Assembly (NCBI GenBank): GCA_964561025.1
Contig: CAZLNM010000012.1
Span: 1 to 64,000 of the forward strand
Origin: JAAZNF01 sp964561025
GTDB lineage: Bacteria > Myxococcota > B64-G9
Direction: 5' to 3'
DNA length: 64,000 bases
Positions 51,201-59,669 of the stretch are shown here, one piece after another (position 1 is the stretch's first letter; every line of letters starts with the position of its first letter). The position numbers and the translations under genes were made by a program. The notes under the pieces are model-generated. The model was not told where the DNA came from, made no database searches, and saw only the letters and a list, made by a program, of their open reading frames with translations.

Positions 51201-53068
51201 CCCGATTGGCCGACGAGGAGGCCACCCAGCTCAACAACCTCGGGGCGGTGGCCCGCGAGGCCGGAGACACCGCGCTGGCCCGCAAGCGCTTCGAGGAGGC
51301 CCTGCGCCTGGACGAGGCGCGCAAGAACGAGCTGGGCCGGGCGTACGATCTTCGCAACCTGGGCCTGCTGGAGCTTGCCGCCGGGAACCGGCCCACCGCC
51401 AAACGCAACCTCGACGAGGCGCTACGGCTCAGCCGCGCAACGAAAGATCGCTTCAATCAGGCGAAGGTGCTGCTGGGCCTGGCGGACGCGGAACGCGCCC
51501 TGGAGGGTGGGGGCGAGGCGGCGCAAGAGCACGCCCTGGAGGCGGAGCGGATCGCCACCGAGCTCGGGCTGAAGGAGGTCGCCTGGCGGGCGCAGCGGGT
51601 GCTCGGGGATCTGCGGGCGGGCCGGGGAGAGCTGGAGCCGGCCCTGGCCCATTACCGGGAGGCGCTGCGCCTGGTCGAGAGCATGCGGGTGATCGCGGGT
51701 GGCGATCTGCAGGCGGGGCTGTCCGACGACAAGTACGAGCTCTACGAGTCCGCGGTGCGAGTGCTGTGGCGGCTCGGGCGGGAGGACGACGCCCTGGTCA
51801 TGGTCGAGCGCTCGCGTTCGCGCCGCCTGCTGGATCTGCTGGCCGGGCGCGTCATCCACGCGGGTGGGCGGGCCAGCGAGTGTCTCGCCACCATCCAGGA
51901 GGCGGATCGCGTCTTGGCCGGGAGGGCCCGGCTCAAAGACGTGACCGATGAAGAGGCCCGGCGGATCCAGGACGCGACGGAGCGCAAGAACGCGGCGCTG
52001 GCAGAGCTTCGCCGCATCCAGCCGGAGCTGGCCGAGCGGGTCGAGATGCAAGAGATCCGCTTGCAGGACCTGGACGGCCGCATCCCGCCGGACACCGTGC
52101 TGCTCGATTACTTCGTCTCCCGCGAGCAGGTCATGGTGTGGGCGCTGCGAGCCGACCGGCGCGTCCTGCGCGTCGTGCCCTTGGCTCGCGCGGAGCTCGA
52201 GCGGCGCGTCAAGTCGCTGCGCGAGGATGTCCAACATTTCGAACCCGTGGACGGGGAGCTCGCCCTGCTCTACCGGGATCTGCTGGAGCCGGTCGAGGAT
52301 CAACTGGCCGGGGCAGAGCGCCTGGGGATCGTGCCCCACGGCATCCTGGCCCGCGTCCCGTTCGCCGCGCTGCGCGACGGCGGCGGCCGGGCCCTGGTGG
52401 AGCGCTTCGACATCTTCTGGTTGCACTCGGCGCTGATGTTGGAGCAGCTGCGGCGGCGCGGTGAGCAACGGCTGGGTCCCGGCGGCGAGGCCCTGGTGGT
52501 GGCCAACCCGGCGGTGAAGGACCGGCCGGCGCTACCGCTCTCGGAGCTGGAGGCGGTGGAGGTGTCGCGCGAGCTCCCCGGCGCCGAACGCTGGCTCCGC
52601 GAGGACGCCCGCAAGGACCGGGTCATCGAGCGCCTGCCGGGCGCCGAATTCGTCCACCTGGCTTGCCATGGCACCCTCGACGCGCGCAACCCCTTGCGCA
52701 GCCGGCTGCTGCTCTCGCCGGGGCCCAACGGGGATGGAGACCTCAGCGCGCAGGAGGTGTTCGACCTGTTTCTGTCGGCTCGCCTGGTGACGTTGTCGGC
52801 CTGCGACTCCGCGCTCACGGGCGGCGTGGCGGGAGACGAGTTGGCAGGCCTGCCCCGCGCCTTCCTGTCCGCGGGCGCACAGAACGTCATCGCCGGCCTG
52901 TGGCGCGTCGCGGATCCGGCGACGGCCATGCTCATGAAGCGGCTCTATCGCGAGCTGTCCCGCCATCCCCCTGCGCGGGCGCTGCGTCTGGCGCAGCAGG
53001 TGGTGCGGCGGTATTTCCCGCACCCGGGCCAGTGGGCCGGGTTCGTGTTGTACGGCCTGGGCGAGTAG
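45206..53068 (+). CDS. Giant lipoprotein: PD40 propeller - TPR - pseudo-CHAT - TPR - CHAT caspase-like protease
   Basis: 2,620 residues in one unbroken frame. Lipoprotein signal FAALLLVFSGGC. TolB/PD40-type beta-propeller about 35-300 (repeats such as DFDPALSFDGKKLAFVSQ and GFDPAVSPDGRYLAFTS). First TPR/helical array about 350-1290. A CHAT-like domain near 1380-1670 lacks the dyad. Second TPR array about 1695-2190. C-terminal CHAT domain about 2240-2620 with His2488 (FVHLACHGT) and Cys2533 (VTLSACDSA), 45 residues apart as in active members. CHAT proteases cut specific protein partners (separase, gasdermin and Craspase TPR-CHAT relatives). It starts inside the chemoreceptor stop region; ATG 45206 is preferred over a GTG at 45173 because it begins the signal peptide. 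Confidence 0.88.
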   Translation: MCRAAGGGRAFAALLLVFSGGCAAGRLAIEGLPEDAVSSEPRQITRGLEDELSPVIDPARRRLFYVSNQGQDREIWVRSLSGGTPRRVTSDPADDFDPALSFDGKKLAFVSQRLDAKGDIFVLDLSSGGLERVTDRSTAERQPVFFPDGRLAFTRIRPDSDSESIYLMDVARRSVSRLTRRDGFDPAVSPDGRYLAFTSPNNEGPPCIWLHDLTDGSERPLTACDRPEAFPAFGGEVAPWRVVFSRFQDDTNGDGRIDTADRPSLWRVEIASDGRASEPFPLTTGLSSDIQPRVLGNSVYYASRTEGGLDIWRTSITGRGAPIASRKDMLSRANGAPDGQQSLYWLRRAERELGAFGEVELSRVLQGERLLEAGRLQEAVEVFSALSEKARLASIRNRARWGLLAARVQRELPAGLSAAQLLERRARIEEFLGEVASLPVSDTRRALLRAQILDRAGRPDEALLQLALPLEAQKSQSRLTVKALLQRAELWNRTGNPEGARGDALAVLKASRATPAERRRAAEFLLKLALSLPEAADARPVLERLQELLQAGELLPDLRSLAGLALGDWYLGQRQQDRARAAYISVFEREDTPPDLAGRALLALSRLDRSAGDTGAALDRAVDLLRRFPEHPAAAVPARRELEELGRRTLDELTSRGEIGGALRVAQRMLEQYDDDPVLWRRWLDLMARSGQIEAALRRCRELLAARPGELSHYLLGLALTYHEPPRHFSQAERHLREALALDERLPYAYQTLGWIEEQRGRQDGDGEALSRAAAAYDTALLLLDARTQPETEADLLQNLGNVHFLLGNHRQAHQFLKRREEAGFPFRHPVTRQVFLEQFGRAAFLAGEHEDARRSFAAAIEHAEREPARRARLGWLWSALGASHQLANDHPAAIEAFSRSCRIYREEKQVAREEICQRNLANNLMLADRLEEAAKAFAEAERLLTRLGAADDSGGGVSVAVTGRGSRAAFGFNRAQERYLLAMLQSRLFWRMGEPWLSLAAGARALELLSVEMQREGAEALAPDMARVASQQADRLARAGELRQTAQQARESLSYADTAGEAEGLATGGINLVSLAAADGSGVSWQEADQRLSAIQGRVERASDLADPGLPRRFASARGVAGFRAALSQPLPEAHSDPERQLVQSIAFLDHALKRLEQAGEDLTRACPAEDPRSRSELLSATLACDNLAVLREFAGDSEAAAGLRRENQRRSDDFELLSVGWRLSGTSLQARAKTLLSLPSELSGTRDDRAARLARDELLRSLGEEALAREDAAAALEWFDNARLRDRQDRLQAEEMELLVPEEAESLRRIRQIVARVQAALARIEPATTEEERARLKREVASALAEFSELRARTAASNALWLLWGQAASAAEIRAALSPGEGMLVYVPTPRRLVSFWITGEQVKEVTLPVPAATLRQAVEELRGGDPERSRLARRRLTEWLVEPWQKEVAGLRTVLLVAGTSEIPLEALELGGAPLRSRLSVSRLATASDLVRLRQTPRFNYRIGLWRGPAPEASFARALKERLGELNVRPTEGNAAARGLAGEEAGVVVLAELLRGNPLRLLRPWVRGGRENLVLDEESARASLWIAPLEPRDVAAREALMAAMIATGVPSAVVPGDRLAEPAHQAALLELLSRLERAGPAAAVSAMNGLGPAPPAAVSSWYILGDPGLDATERRARAEAALPADVQRAMSAYGAKRWKEAQEAFLRTRFWVRFLGREELLPRIEQGLVQCAFHLEDFPRARFHQTQIVDIARRAGDAVAVARAQALLGVLEARLQNHRAAEELLRGAAEALERHGNPAESAGAWTNLALALDAASRYAEALSALGKASAIYESLGDQKSRLRLEQNAGTIYLRRLNDVAVARERFFAALGIARALADRAQEAAIGLDLARCDLAAGDYSGALQQAERALEISRELMDAAGQAAGFIEQAHAHWYQGDYPEAWAAQGRALELAKQAGDRRLAVMARSLGGLIALNLGDLKEAEQRLGQALEEARQARLADEEATQLNNLGAVAREAGDTALARKRFEEALRLDEARKNELGRAYDLRNLGLLELAAGNRPTAKRNLDEALRLSRATKDRFNQAKVLLGLADAERALEGGGEAAQEHALEAERIATELGLKEVAWRAQRVLGDLRAGRGELEPALAHYREALRLVESMRVIAGGDLQAGLSDDKYELYESAVRVLWRLGREDDALVMVERSRSRRLLDLLAGRVIHAGGRASECLATIQEADRVLAGRARLKDVTDEEARRIQDATERKNAALAELRRIQPELAERVEMQEIRLQDLDGRIPPDTVLLDYFVSREQVMVWALRADRRVLRVVPLARAELERRVKSLREDVQHFEPVDGELALLYRDLLEPVEDQLAGAERLGIVPHGILARVPFAALRDGGGRALVERFDIFWLHSALMLEQLRRRGEQRLGPGGEALVVANPAVKDRPALPLSELEAVEVSRELPGAERWLREDARKDRVIERLPGAEFVHLACHGTLDARNPLRSRLLLSPGPNGDGDLSAQEVFDLFLSARLVTLSACDSALTGGVAGDELAGLPRAFLSAGAQNVIAGLWRVADPATAMLMKRLYRELSRHPPARALRLAQQVVRRYFPHPGQWAGFVLYGLGE

Positions 53069-53081
53069 GTTCCGGCGCCGG

Positions 53082-55676
53082 CTAGTTCCGCGGAAGGAAA
53101 CGGCGGATGCGTTGGCACAGCTCCTCGCGCCGGGCGGCGTCCTTCCCCAGGGGGGTCAGGCCGAGGCGGTTGTCCTTGCGCCCGGAAGAGGAGAGCTCCA
53201 GAAGGCCCATCTCGGTGTAGCGCTGGATGGCGTTGCGGAACAGATCTCTCGACAGCGCCTCGGGCCAGCGCAGCTCTCCCTGGGCGAATTCGTGCTCGCC
53301 GAGCTTCAGCAGTCGGTTCTGGAACTCGCGCTCGGGCAACGGCTGGGGTTCGAGCAGCGAAAGCCCGCGGGCGCACAACAGGTAGGACTCCAGGAAGTGC
53401 TCCAGGGCGCCGCAGAACACCTGGCCCAGCTCTCCGGTCGCCTCGCCCTTGACCACGAAGTCCCCCTCCGAGCGCAGCAGTCCCAGGCGGCCCAGGTCCG
53501 TCAGGGCCTCCTGTAGCTCGGAGTCGAACTCGCGGCGGCTGCGGAACAGAAATTCCTGTTTGAGGAGCTGAGACAGATCCTGGATACGCTCGGCGAGCGG
53601 GCCGCGCGGCACCGCCTCCACCGTGAAGGACTGGAGCGCCAGCATCACGATCGAGGCCGGCACGAAGTGGTGGATCACGTTGTTGCGGTAGTAATCCAAC
53701 GCCAGGCGGCGGTGCTCCACCGGCGAGAGCACCACGTCCAGCCCCGTGTCCTGCAGCGTGATCAGGCCGTCCCGGGCGAAGCGGGAGGCGGCCTCGGCCA
53801 GCGCCCGCGGGAAATCGGACAGGGTCTGGGAGAACCGCGCCGGGCGCCGGCGGGAGATCCACTCGGCCGCCCAGCGGGCCCGCTCCAGCAGTTTCTTTTC
53901 GCTCATGCCGCGCCGCCGGTGGGTGAGCAGGCAGAACGCCAACAGGCCGGAGGGGGTGACCGTGGCCACCTGGTTGATGCGGAAGAGGATGTCGTGGGCC
54001 AGGGCCGAGATCAGCTGCCGGCGCGACTCCTCGTCGGGCGCGGTGGAGTAGCCGCGCTGCGAAAGGTACTCGCGCAGCGACACGATCTCGCCCACCTGCA
54101 GGTAGATCTTGCCGTACCGGCTGCGCAGCGCCTCCCCGGCCTTCACCAGGGCCACCACGTTCTCCTTCTCCTTCTCGCCTCCGGAGAGCTCCCGCACGTA
54201 GCTCCGAGCCTCCACGATCTTTTCGTAGTCGATGGACAGCGGTACGAAGTGGATGTCGGCGTCGGATTCGTCCAGGCAGGCCTGCACCAGCCAGGAGAGG
54301 ATGCCGAACTTGGGCGGCAATAGCTTTCCGGTCCGGGAGCGGGTGCCCTCGATGAAGAACTCGATGGGGAACCCCTCCCGCATGACGTGGCGCAGGTAGG
54401 TGCGGAACACCGCCGGGTACAGCTCATCGCCCTTGAACGAGCGGCGCATGAAGAAGGCGCCCGAGTGCCGGAAGATGGGCCCCATGGGCCAGAAGGACAG
54501 GTTGATGCCCGCCGCGATGTGGGGCAGCGGAAGCGCCTCCTGCAGGCACATCTGGCTCAAGATGAGGTAGTCCACGTGCGAGCGGTGCGCCGGGCAGAAC
54601 ACCACCGGCGACTTGCGCAGGGCGGCCCGGATGCGGTCGAAGCCTTCCTGATCCACCACCACGCCCTCGTACATGCGCTTCCAGAAGACGTTGAGCACGG
54701 CGTTGAGGAACAGCGGCCAGCGGATGCGCGGCTCGGCGGCGATCTCGTCCAAAAGGTCGTTGGCGCGCTGGCGCAAGGCCTCGGTGCGGGTGTTGTCGCC
54801 GGCCGCCTGGGAGGCGATGTGCTCCAGGAGGTGGGGATCCGAGAGGATGTCGCGGATGAACTCCTGGTGGGGCCGGAGCCGGGGCCCGGTGACCCCGTAG
54901 GCTTCCAGCGAGAAGCGCTGCGTCAGCGCCTCGAACAGCCGCGGTGCCTGTTGCGCCGCGTCCGCCGGGCCCTGCTGTTCGAGGAACGTCTTGAGCTCCA
55001 GCGGTTCGCCGACCTTGAGGAAGGCGTTGCGGTAGCGCCGCCACAGCACCCACAGCGAGCGCAGCAGGCCGGGGGCCTCGGGTTGCCCGAAGACCGCGTC
55101 GGTGAGGCTCTTCGATTCCCGCTCGGGATGGCGGTCCCACACGAACATGTGGGGCACCAGGTGGATCGGGCGCTCCATGCGCCGCTGCACCTCGATCAGG
55201 GTCTCCAGCAGGCGCGTGCCGTCGACACCGCCCACGCTGGTCAGGGTGGCGGGGCGATCCAGAAACAGCAGCGCGGAGCGGTTCGCCTGGAGCATCGCGG
55301 CGAGTTGGATCGCCTCGGGGTGGGCGGTGGCGTCCGGCGGCTCCTTCGAGTCGTCCCGGGCCAGGTTGCGCATGTGCCCGAGCAAGAGGCCGACCGGCTC
55401 GAACAGGATCGGGTCGACCTCATTGACGAAGGCCGCCAGCGGGAGCCGGTGTTTCAGGCACATGTAGTTGAGGTACAAGAAGTGGACCGGGTTGGCGGAA
55501 CGCCCCACGTACACCACCGGCCCGCGCTCGGCGATCTCCCGGATGCGCGCGGCGGCCTCGGGCGGAAAGCGGATGGGATCGAAGTAGCGGGCGAAGAAGG
55601 CCCGCAGCAACGGGCCGTAGCCGTCGTGCATGGCGAGCGGCGGAACGGGGAGCGATGGGTCGGTGTTCTCGGTCAT
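53082..55676 (-). CDS. plsB: Glycerol-3-phosphate 1-acyltransferase
   Basis: 864 residues from the ATG at 55676, near the usual size of the large PlsB type; a longer frame to 55745 adds low-complexity sequence. Membrane-associated first step of phospholipid synthesis, acylating glycerol-3-phosphate. Acyltransferase motifs: FCPAHRSHVDYLILSQM (His-x4-Asp), a GPIFRHSGAFFMRRSF block, and FIEGTRSRTGK. The N-terminal helical domain and the C-terminal extension are both present. It converges on the CHAT gene with a 13-base gap and has no close operon partner. Confidence 0.93.
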   Translation of the reverse strand: MTENTDPSLPVPPLAMHDGYGPLLRAFFARYFDPIRFPPEAAARIREIAERGPVVYVGRSANPVHFLYLNYMCLKHRLPLAAFVNEVDPILFEPVGLLLGHMRNLARDDSKEPPDATAHPEAIQLAAMLQANRSALLFLDRPATLTSVGGVDGTRLLETLIEVQRRMERPIHLVPHMFVWDRHPERESKSLTDAVFGQPEAPGLLRSLWVLWRRYRNAFLKVGEPLELKTFLEQQGPADAAQQAPRLFEALTQRFSLEAYGVTGPRLRPHQEFIRDILSDPHLLEHIASQAAGDNTRTEALRQRANDLLDEIAAEPRIRWPLFLNAVLNVFWKRMYEGVVVDQEGFDRIRAALRKSPVVFCPAHRSHVDYLILSQMCLQEALPLPHIAAGINLSFWPMGPIFRHSGAFFMRRSFKGDELYPAVFRTYLRHVMREGFPIEFFIEGTRSRTGKLLPPKFGILSWLVQACLDESDADIHFVPLSIDYEKIVEARSYVRELSGGEKEKENVVALVKAGEALRSRYGKIYLQVGEIVSLREYLSQRGYSTAPDEESRRQLISALAHDILFRINQVATVTPSGLLAFCLLTHRRRGMSEKKLLERARWAAEWISRRRPARFSQTLSDFPRALAEAASRFARDGLITLQDTGLDVVLSPVEHRRLALDYYRNNVIHHFVPASIVMLALQSFTVEAVPRGPLAERIQDLSQLLKQEFLFRSRREFDSELQEALTDLGRLGLLRSEGDFVVKGEATGELGQVFCGALEHFLESYLLCARGLSLLEPQPLPEREFQNRLLKLGEHEFAQGELRWPEALSRDLFRNAIQRYTEMGLLELSSSGRKDNRLGLTPLGKDAARREELCQRIRRFLPRN

Positions 55677-55760
55677 GACGAGCCGGCCGGGCGGGCCTCC
55701 GCTGTGTGGTGGGCCGAAGGTAGCAGACCGCCCGGGAGGGCGCAAGGTGCCCCGTGGGCA

Positions 55761-56666
55761 TCACCCGCGCGAGCGCTTCTTGCGGTGGGCGGCCGCGCGG
55801 GCCCGGCCCTCGGCGTGCAGCCACTCGTTCTTCGCCCCTGCGATGTCGCCGAAGCGGGTGAGAGCCGCCTTGGCCTTCTTCTTCATGAGCCGCTGGTGCT
55901 CCTCCTCCGGGACGAAGGCCAGGATGCGGCAGATGCAGCTCTCGCCGTCCACCAGCCGCCAGGGGAAGGCGCCGATCACCGCCCGGCGGTTGAGCAGCAG
56001 GTCGATGTCCCCGCCCAGGCACTCGGCGTGGATGATGCCGTGGTCGAACATCTCGATGTGCATGAGCTGGTACTTGGAGTCGTCGAAGAACTTCGCCAGC
56101 GGTTGCTTGTATTTCTTGCGGAAGTGCAGCTCGGCCTGGCGGGCCTCGCGCGGCATCCAGTTGCGGATGATGGTGTTCATGGGGTGGTCGGCGCTGCCGC
56201 AATCCACCCCGATCCAGCGCAGCTGCTTGCGCTTGGCCCAGCGGGCGAACTCCCGGTCCGGCCCCGGGTGTTTCACCATGTATTTCACCTCGTGGGCGGT
56301 CGGCTGATCCCAGCCGAAGTGGTGGAAGCCGGTGTGGATGATGAGGATGTCGCCCGGGCGGACCTCGACCCGGTCCTCGACCATCTTCGAGGTGTACACG
56401 TCGTACTCGCCGGCGGCGTCCGACAGGTCCACGATGGCGCCGGCGTGCATCAGGTAGTCGAGGGGGAGCTGGGCGATGTCGCGGCCCGGGGTGTAGAAGT
56501 GGATCTCCCCGTCCAGGTGCGTGCCCACGTGGTTGGAGTGGGTGAGGAGCTGGCCGTTGGCGCCGTTGGGGGCCAGCCTCTTGAAGTACTTCATCTGCAA
56601 CGGCTCGTAGGTCGGCCAGGCCGGGGTGCCGATGCCCAGCGGGATGCTCAACTCGATCGGAAGCAT
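55761..56666 (-). CDS. Cyclase-family (kynurenine-formamidase-like) metallohydrolase
   Basis: 301 residues. The family metal motif HVGTHLDGEIHF (about 46-57) gives the His/Asp ligands, with one change in the usual HxGTHxDxPxH (Glu-Ile for Pro). Members hydrolyse amides and lactams such as N-formylkynurenine and isatin. The C-terminal tail is Lys/Arg-rich. The ATG has AAGGAGGAG ahead. It is the last gene of the xanthine-dehydrogenase/FdrA operon, so its substrate may be a ring or amide intermediate in the same pathway. That link is inferred. Confidence 0.82.
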   Translation of the reverse strand: MLPIELSIPLGIGTPAWPTYEPLQMKYFKRLAPNGANGQLLTHSNHVGTHLDGEIHFYTPGRDIAQLPLDYLMHAGAIVDLSDAAGEYDVYTSKMVEDRVEVRPGDILIIHTGFHHFGWDQPTAHEVKYMVKHPGPDREFARWAKRKQLRWIGVDCGSADHPMNTIIRNWMPREARQAELHFRKKYKQPLAKFFDDSKYQLMHIEMFDHGIIHAECLGGDIDLLLNRRAVIGAFPWRLVDGESCICRILAFVPEEEHQRLMKKKAKAALTRFGDIAGAKNEWLHAEGRARAAAHRKKRSRG

Positions 56667-56679
56667 GATCTCCTCCTTG

Positions 56680-58137
56680 TCACGCCTCGCGGGCGTGAGC
56701 GACGAAGGCCTCGAAGGCCTGGGTAAAGCATTCCCAGGGGGGGCTCACCAGCCCGGCCCCGACCTGGCCCACCCCCGGCTCGCGGTGGGCGATGCCGGTG
56801 TTGATGGTCGGCAGGCGGTCGAGCTCGATCACCTTGCGAAGGTCGATCAGGGTGGGAGCGCCACGGAAACCCAACGACGGGATGGCGAAGCCCGGGTTGG
56901 CGCCGAGCGTGATTCCGGCCATGCGGCGCGTGGTGTTCAGGGCGTCCTCGGGGGTTCCCCCCACGAACTGCACGATGGCCGGGGCCGCGGCCATGGCGAA
57001 GCCGCCGAAGCCGGCCGTCTCGGTGATGGCGCTGTCGCCGATGTCGGGATTGGCATCCTTCTCGGAAAACCCGGGGAAGTACAGCCCGCGCACCATCTGC
57101 GCCGGGCCCACGAACCAGCGTCCCGGCAGGGCCGAAAGCTGGATGCCGAAGTCGGTGCCGTTGCGGGCCATGACCGAGACGGCCGAGCAGAGCGGTAGGC
57201 CTTCGGTGGCCATGAGCAGCAGCTTGGCCATGGGCATGGTCAGGTTGAGGAAGAAGTGATCGTTGCGGTGGATGAACTCCATCACCCGGGCGGCGGTCTC
57301 GCCGTCCCTGGCGGTGCGTGCCAGGGCGGGGGCCAGCTCGCGGAACAGGAGCGAGGTGCCGGCCCGGTTGCGGTTGTGGCCCTCGTCTCCCATCTGCAGC
57401 GCCTGGGCGAACAGCGCCTTCAGATCGATCGGACCGCGCGCCGCGAGAGCGGCCTGCAGGGCGGGCGCCAGCGTCCCGGCCATGAAACGGAGCCGCTCGA
57501 GCACCTCGGGCGCGAAGGCCCCGTAGCGCAGCACCTTGCCCAGGCCCTCGTTCAGGGTGCAGAAGGCGCGGCGCGGCCGCCCGTCCGCTCCGCTCGGGCC
57601 GCGATCCTCGAGGATCCACACCGGCATGGACGGCGTCACCAGCCCCGCCATGGGGCCCACTGCCTGGTGGGCGTGGCAAGGCTCGAAGCGCACGGCGCCG
57701 GCGGCGGCCAGGCGGGCGGCGTCCTCGGGATCCTTCGCCCGGCCTTCCAAGATCAGTCCACCCATCACCGCGCCGCGCAGCGGGCCGGACATGCGCTCCC
57801 AGGAGATGGGCGGGCCGGCGTGCAGGAACAGATCCTCGCTCATGCCGGGCACCACCTCGCGGGCCAGGCCGATGCCGATCAGGTGGGGTTGCGCCATGAG
57901 GAGGTTCTTCAGGGCCTGCCGGTTGGCCTCCTCGATGCGCGCGGCCAGGGCCGGGCGCATAAGCTCCTCGAGCAGCGCCATCCGGCGGGGATCTCCGCCG
58001 CAGGGAGGCACGAAGTCCACCTCCACCACCGGCACCCCGGCGCTGCGGGCGCCCTGGGCCACCTCGGCCAGGCCCAGGTGCAGGACCGTCCTGGGGACAC
58101 TCAACGGGTTGCGAGTTTCGGGCGGCGAGTTTTTCAT
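56680..58137 (-). CDS. DUF1116 protein, YlbE/AllG-like (oxamate carbamoyltransferase subunit)
   Basis: 485 residues. Matches the DUF1116 family seen next to FdrA: HLIGIGLAREVVPGM near residue 85, EPCHAHQAVGPMAGLV, GDEGHNRNRAGTSLL, and SGALP-type FGIQLSALPGRW. E. coli YlbE (AllG), FdrA (AllF) and YlbF (AllH) together have been assigned as oxamate carbamoyltransferase, the last step of anaerobic allantoin use. Gene order here is AllH-AllF-AllG on the transcribed strand. Its ATG overlaps the fdrA stop (ATGA). The carbamate kinase normally paired with this set is not in the window. Confidence 0.87.
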   Translation of the reverse strand: MKNSPPETRNPLSVPRTVLHLGLAEVAQGARSAGVPVVEVDFVPPCGGDPRRMALLEELMRPALAARIEEANRQALKNLLMAQPHLIGIGLAREVVPGMSEDLFLHAGPPISWERMSGPLRGAVMGGLILEGRAKDPEDAARLAAAGAVRFEPCHAHQAVGPMAGLVTPSMPVWILEDRGPSGADGRPRRAFCTLNEGLGKVLRYGAFAPEVLERLRFMAGTLAPALQAALAARGPIDLKALFAQALQMGDEGHNRNRAGTSLLFRELAPALARTARDGETAARVMEFIHRNDHFFLNLTMPMAKLLLMATEGLPLCSAVSVMARNGTDFGIQLSALPGRWFVGPAQMVRGLYFPGFSEKDANPDIGDSAITETAGFGGFAMAAAPAIVQFVGGTPEDALNTTRRMAGITLGANPGFAIPSLGFRGAPTLIDLRKVIELDRLPTINTGIAHREPGVGQVGAGLVSPPWECFTQAFEAFVAHAREA

Positions 58138-59669
58138 GCGTCTTTACCTCTGGCGCCGAGCAACACATCCGCGGCCCCCATGGCGGCGCGCCAGGCGGAC
58201 GGGAAGCACCGCGCTCCCGCCCGCTCGAGCACGTCGCGCTGGCGCTGGGCGTCCTGGGGATCCAGCTCGGTGCCGGTGACCGCGGCGAGCACCCGCAAGG
58301 GCCGCCGGCCGCGCGCTGAGCGCGCCGCCTCCAGGGCCTGTGCCAACTCGGGCGCGGGATCGAGATGGGCGCCGTCGCCCAACACCAGATCGAGCAGCAG
58401 CACGCCCACGGCGGGATCGGCCCCCAGCCGGCGGATCAGCTCGCAGCGCACGGTCTGGTCCACCATGGGGTGGGGCTTGCCGCGGGTGTAGAACTCCTCG
58501 CCGCAATCCACCACCAGGTGCGCCGCGCCGGGAAGCGGCTGGCCGGGGAGCAGCGGCTCGCCCGGTTCCTCGACCGGAAGGCCTCGGCTGCGGAGCGTGA
58601 GCGCGGCCTCGGAGGCAAGGGAACCTCCTCCGAACAGGCCCACCAGGCGCCCGGGCGCGCTCGCCTCCGGTTCGCTTTCGGTGGCGAGACCGGACGAGGC
58701 GACGTCCTCGAGCCGGTCGCGGGGCGCGCCAGAAAGCCGGGCGGCCAGGCAGGCCGCCTCCTCGAGCGAATCGGCGTACTTCACCTCGGCCGAGGAGGGC
58801 CGGGCGGGCTGCCCCAGGAAGCGGACCACCACGGTCTTGCCGAGCCCCGTAAGGAGCCGGTGCAATCGCGCCGCCACCTCCTGCGCGGGGTGTTTGGCGA
58901 TGAGCCCGATCACCCGGGTGTCGGGATCGGCGGCCAGCAGGCGCAGGCCGGCCTCGGTCATCATGGCGCCGACCTCCGCGGACAGATCGCGGCTGCCCGT
59001 GCCGATGGCGTGGGAGATGCCCGAGCCGAGCTGGTGCAACAGACTGGACACCTCTTGCAGGCCGGTGCCCGAGGCGCCGACCAGGCCGACCGGGCCGCGG
59101 CGCACCCGGTTGGCGAAGCCGAGACCCACGCCGCCCAGGATGGCCGTGCCGCAGTCCGGGCCCATGAGCAGAAGCTCGCGCGCGCGCGCCTCGCGCTTGA
59201 GCGCGATCTCCTGCTCGAGCGGCACGTTGTTGGAGAACAGGAACACGTGCCGTCCCGCCTCGATGGCCTGGCGGGCCACATAACCGGCGTACTCGCCCGG
59301 CACCGCCACGCTGACCAGATCCGCCTGGGGATGCTCCCGCAGCGCCTCGCGCAGACTGGCGGGGCGGGCGGCGGCGCCGGACGAGGCCGGGCGATCGGCC
59401 TGGGACAGCAGCCGCTCGCACTCGGCCCCGGCGCGCTCGAGCGCCGCCAGATCTTTTCCGCGCAGCGCGACCACCAGATCCACGGGCCGGGCCGCATCCA
59501 GCTCGGCCGAGCGAAAGCCCACGCCGGCCAGCAGGGCCCGGTTCATCTCGGTCGCCATGACCACCACGGCTTCCGAGATGCCTTCGCCCTGGGCGAGGCG
59601 CCGGGACAGCCGCATGAGAAAAGCCGAGTCACGGTACTGGGCGCGGTGGATCAAAATGCGTTCAGGCAT
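58134..59669 (-). CDS. fdrA: FdrA/AllF-family acyl-CoA-synthetase-like protein
   Basis: 511 residues. CoA-binding, succinyl-CoA-synthetase-like fold: LLMGPDCGTAILGGVGLGFAN (about 167-190), VGASGTGLQEVSSLL and SHAIGTGSRDLS, all typical of FdrA. A second Rossmann-type half follows (GLFGGGSLASEAAL; LLDLVLGDGAH). In E. coli, FdrA is a subunit of the oxamate carbamoyltransferase complex. The ATG lies eight bases inside the end of the preceding DUF2877 gene, and its stop overlaps the next start. Confidence 0.9.
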   Translation of the reverse strand: MPERILIHRAQYRDSAFLMRLSRRLAQGEGISEAVVVMATEMNRALLAGVGFRSAELDAARPVDLVVALRGKDLAALERAGAECERLLSQADRPASSGAAARPASLREALREHPQADLVSVAVPGEYAGYVARQAIEAGRHVFLFSNNVPLEQEIALKREARARELLLMGPDCGTAILGGVGLGFANRVRRGPVGLVGASGTGLQEVSSLLHQLGSGISHAIGTGSRDLSAEVGAMMTEAGLRLLAADPDTRVIGLIAKHPAQEVAARLHRLLTGLGKTVVVRFLGQPARPSSAEVKYADSLEEAACLAARLSGAPRDRLEDVASSGLATESEPEASAPGRLVGLFGGGSLASEAALTLRSRGLPVEEPGEPLLPGQPLPGAAHLVVDCGEEFYTRGKPHPMVDQTVRCELIRRLGADPAVGVLLLDLVLGDGAHLDPAPELAQALEAARSARGRRPLRVLAAVTGTELDPQDAQRQRDVLERAGARCFPSAWRAAMGAADVLLGARGKDA

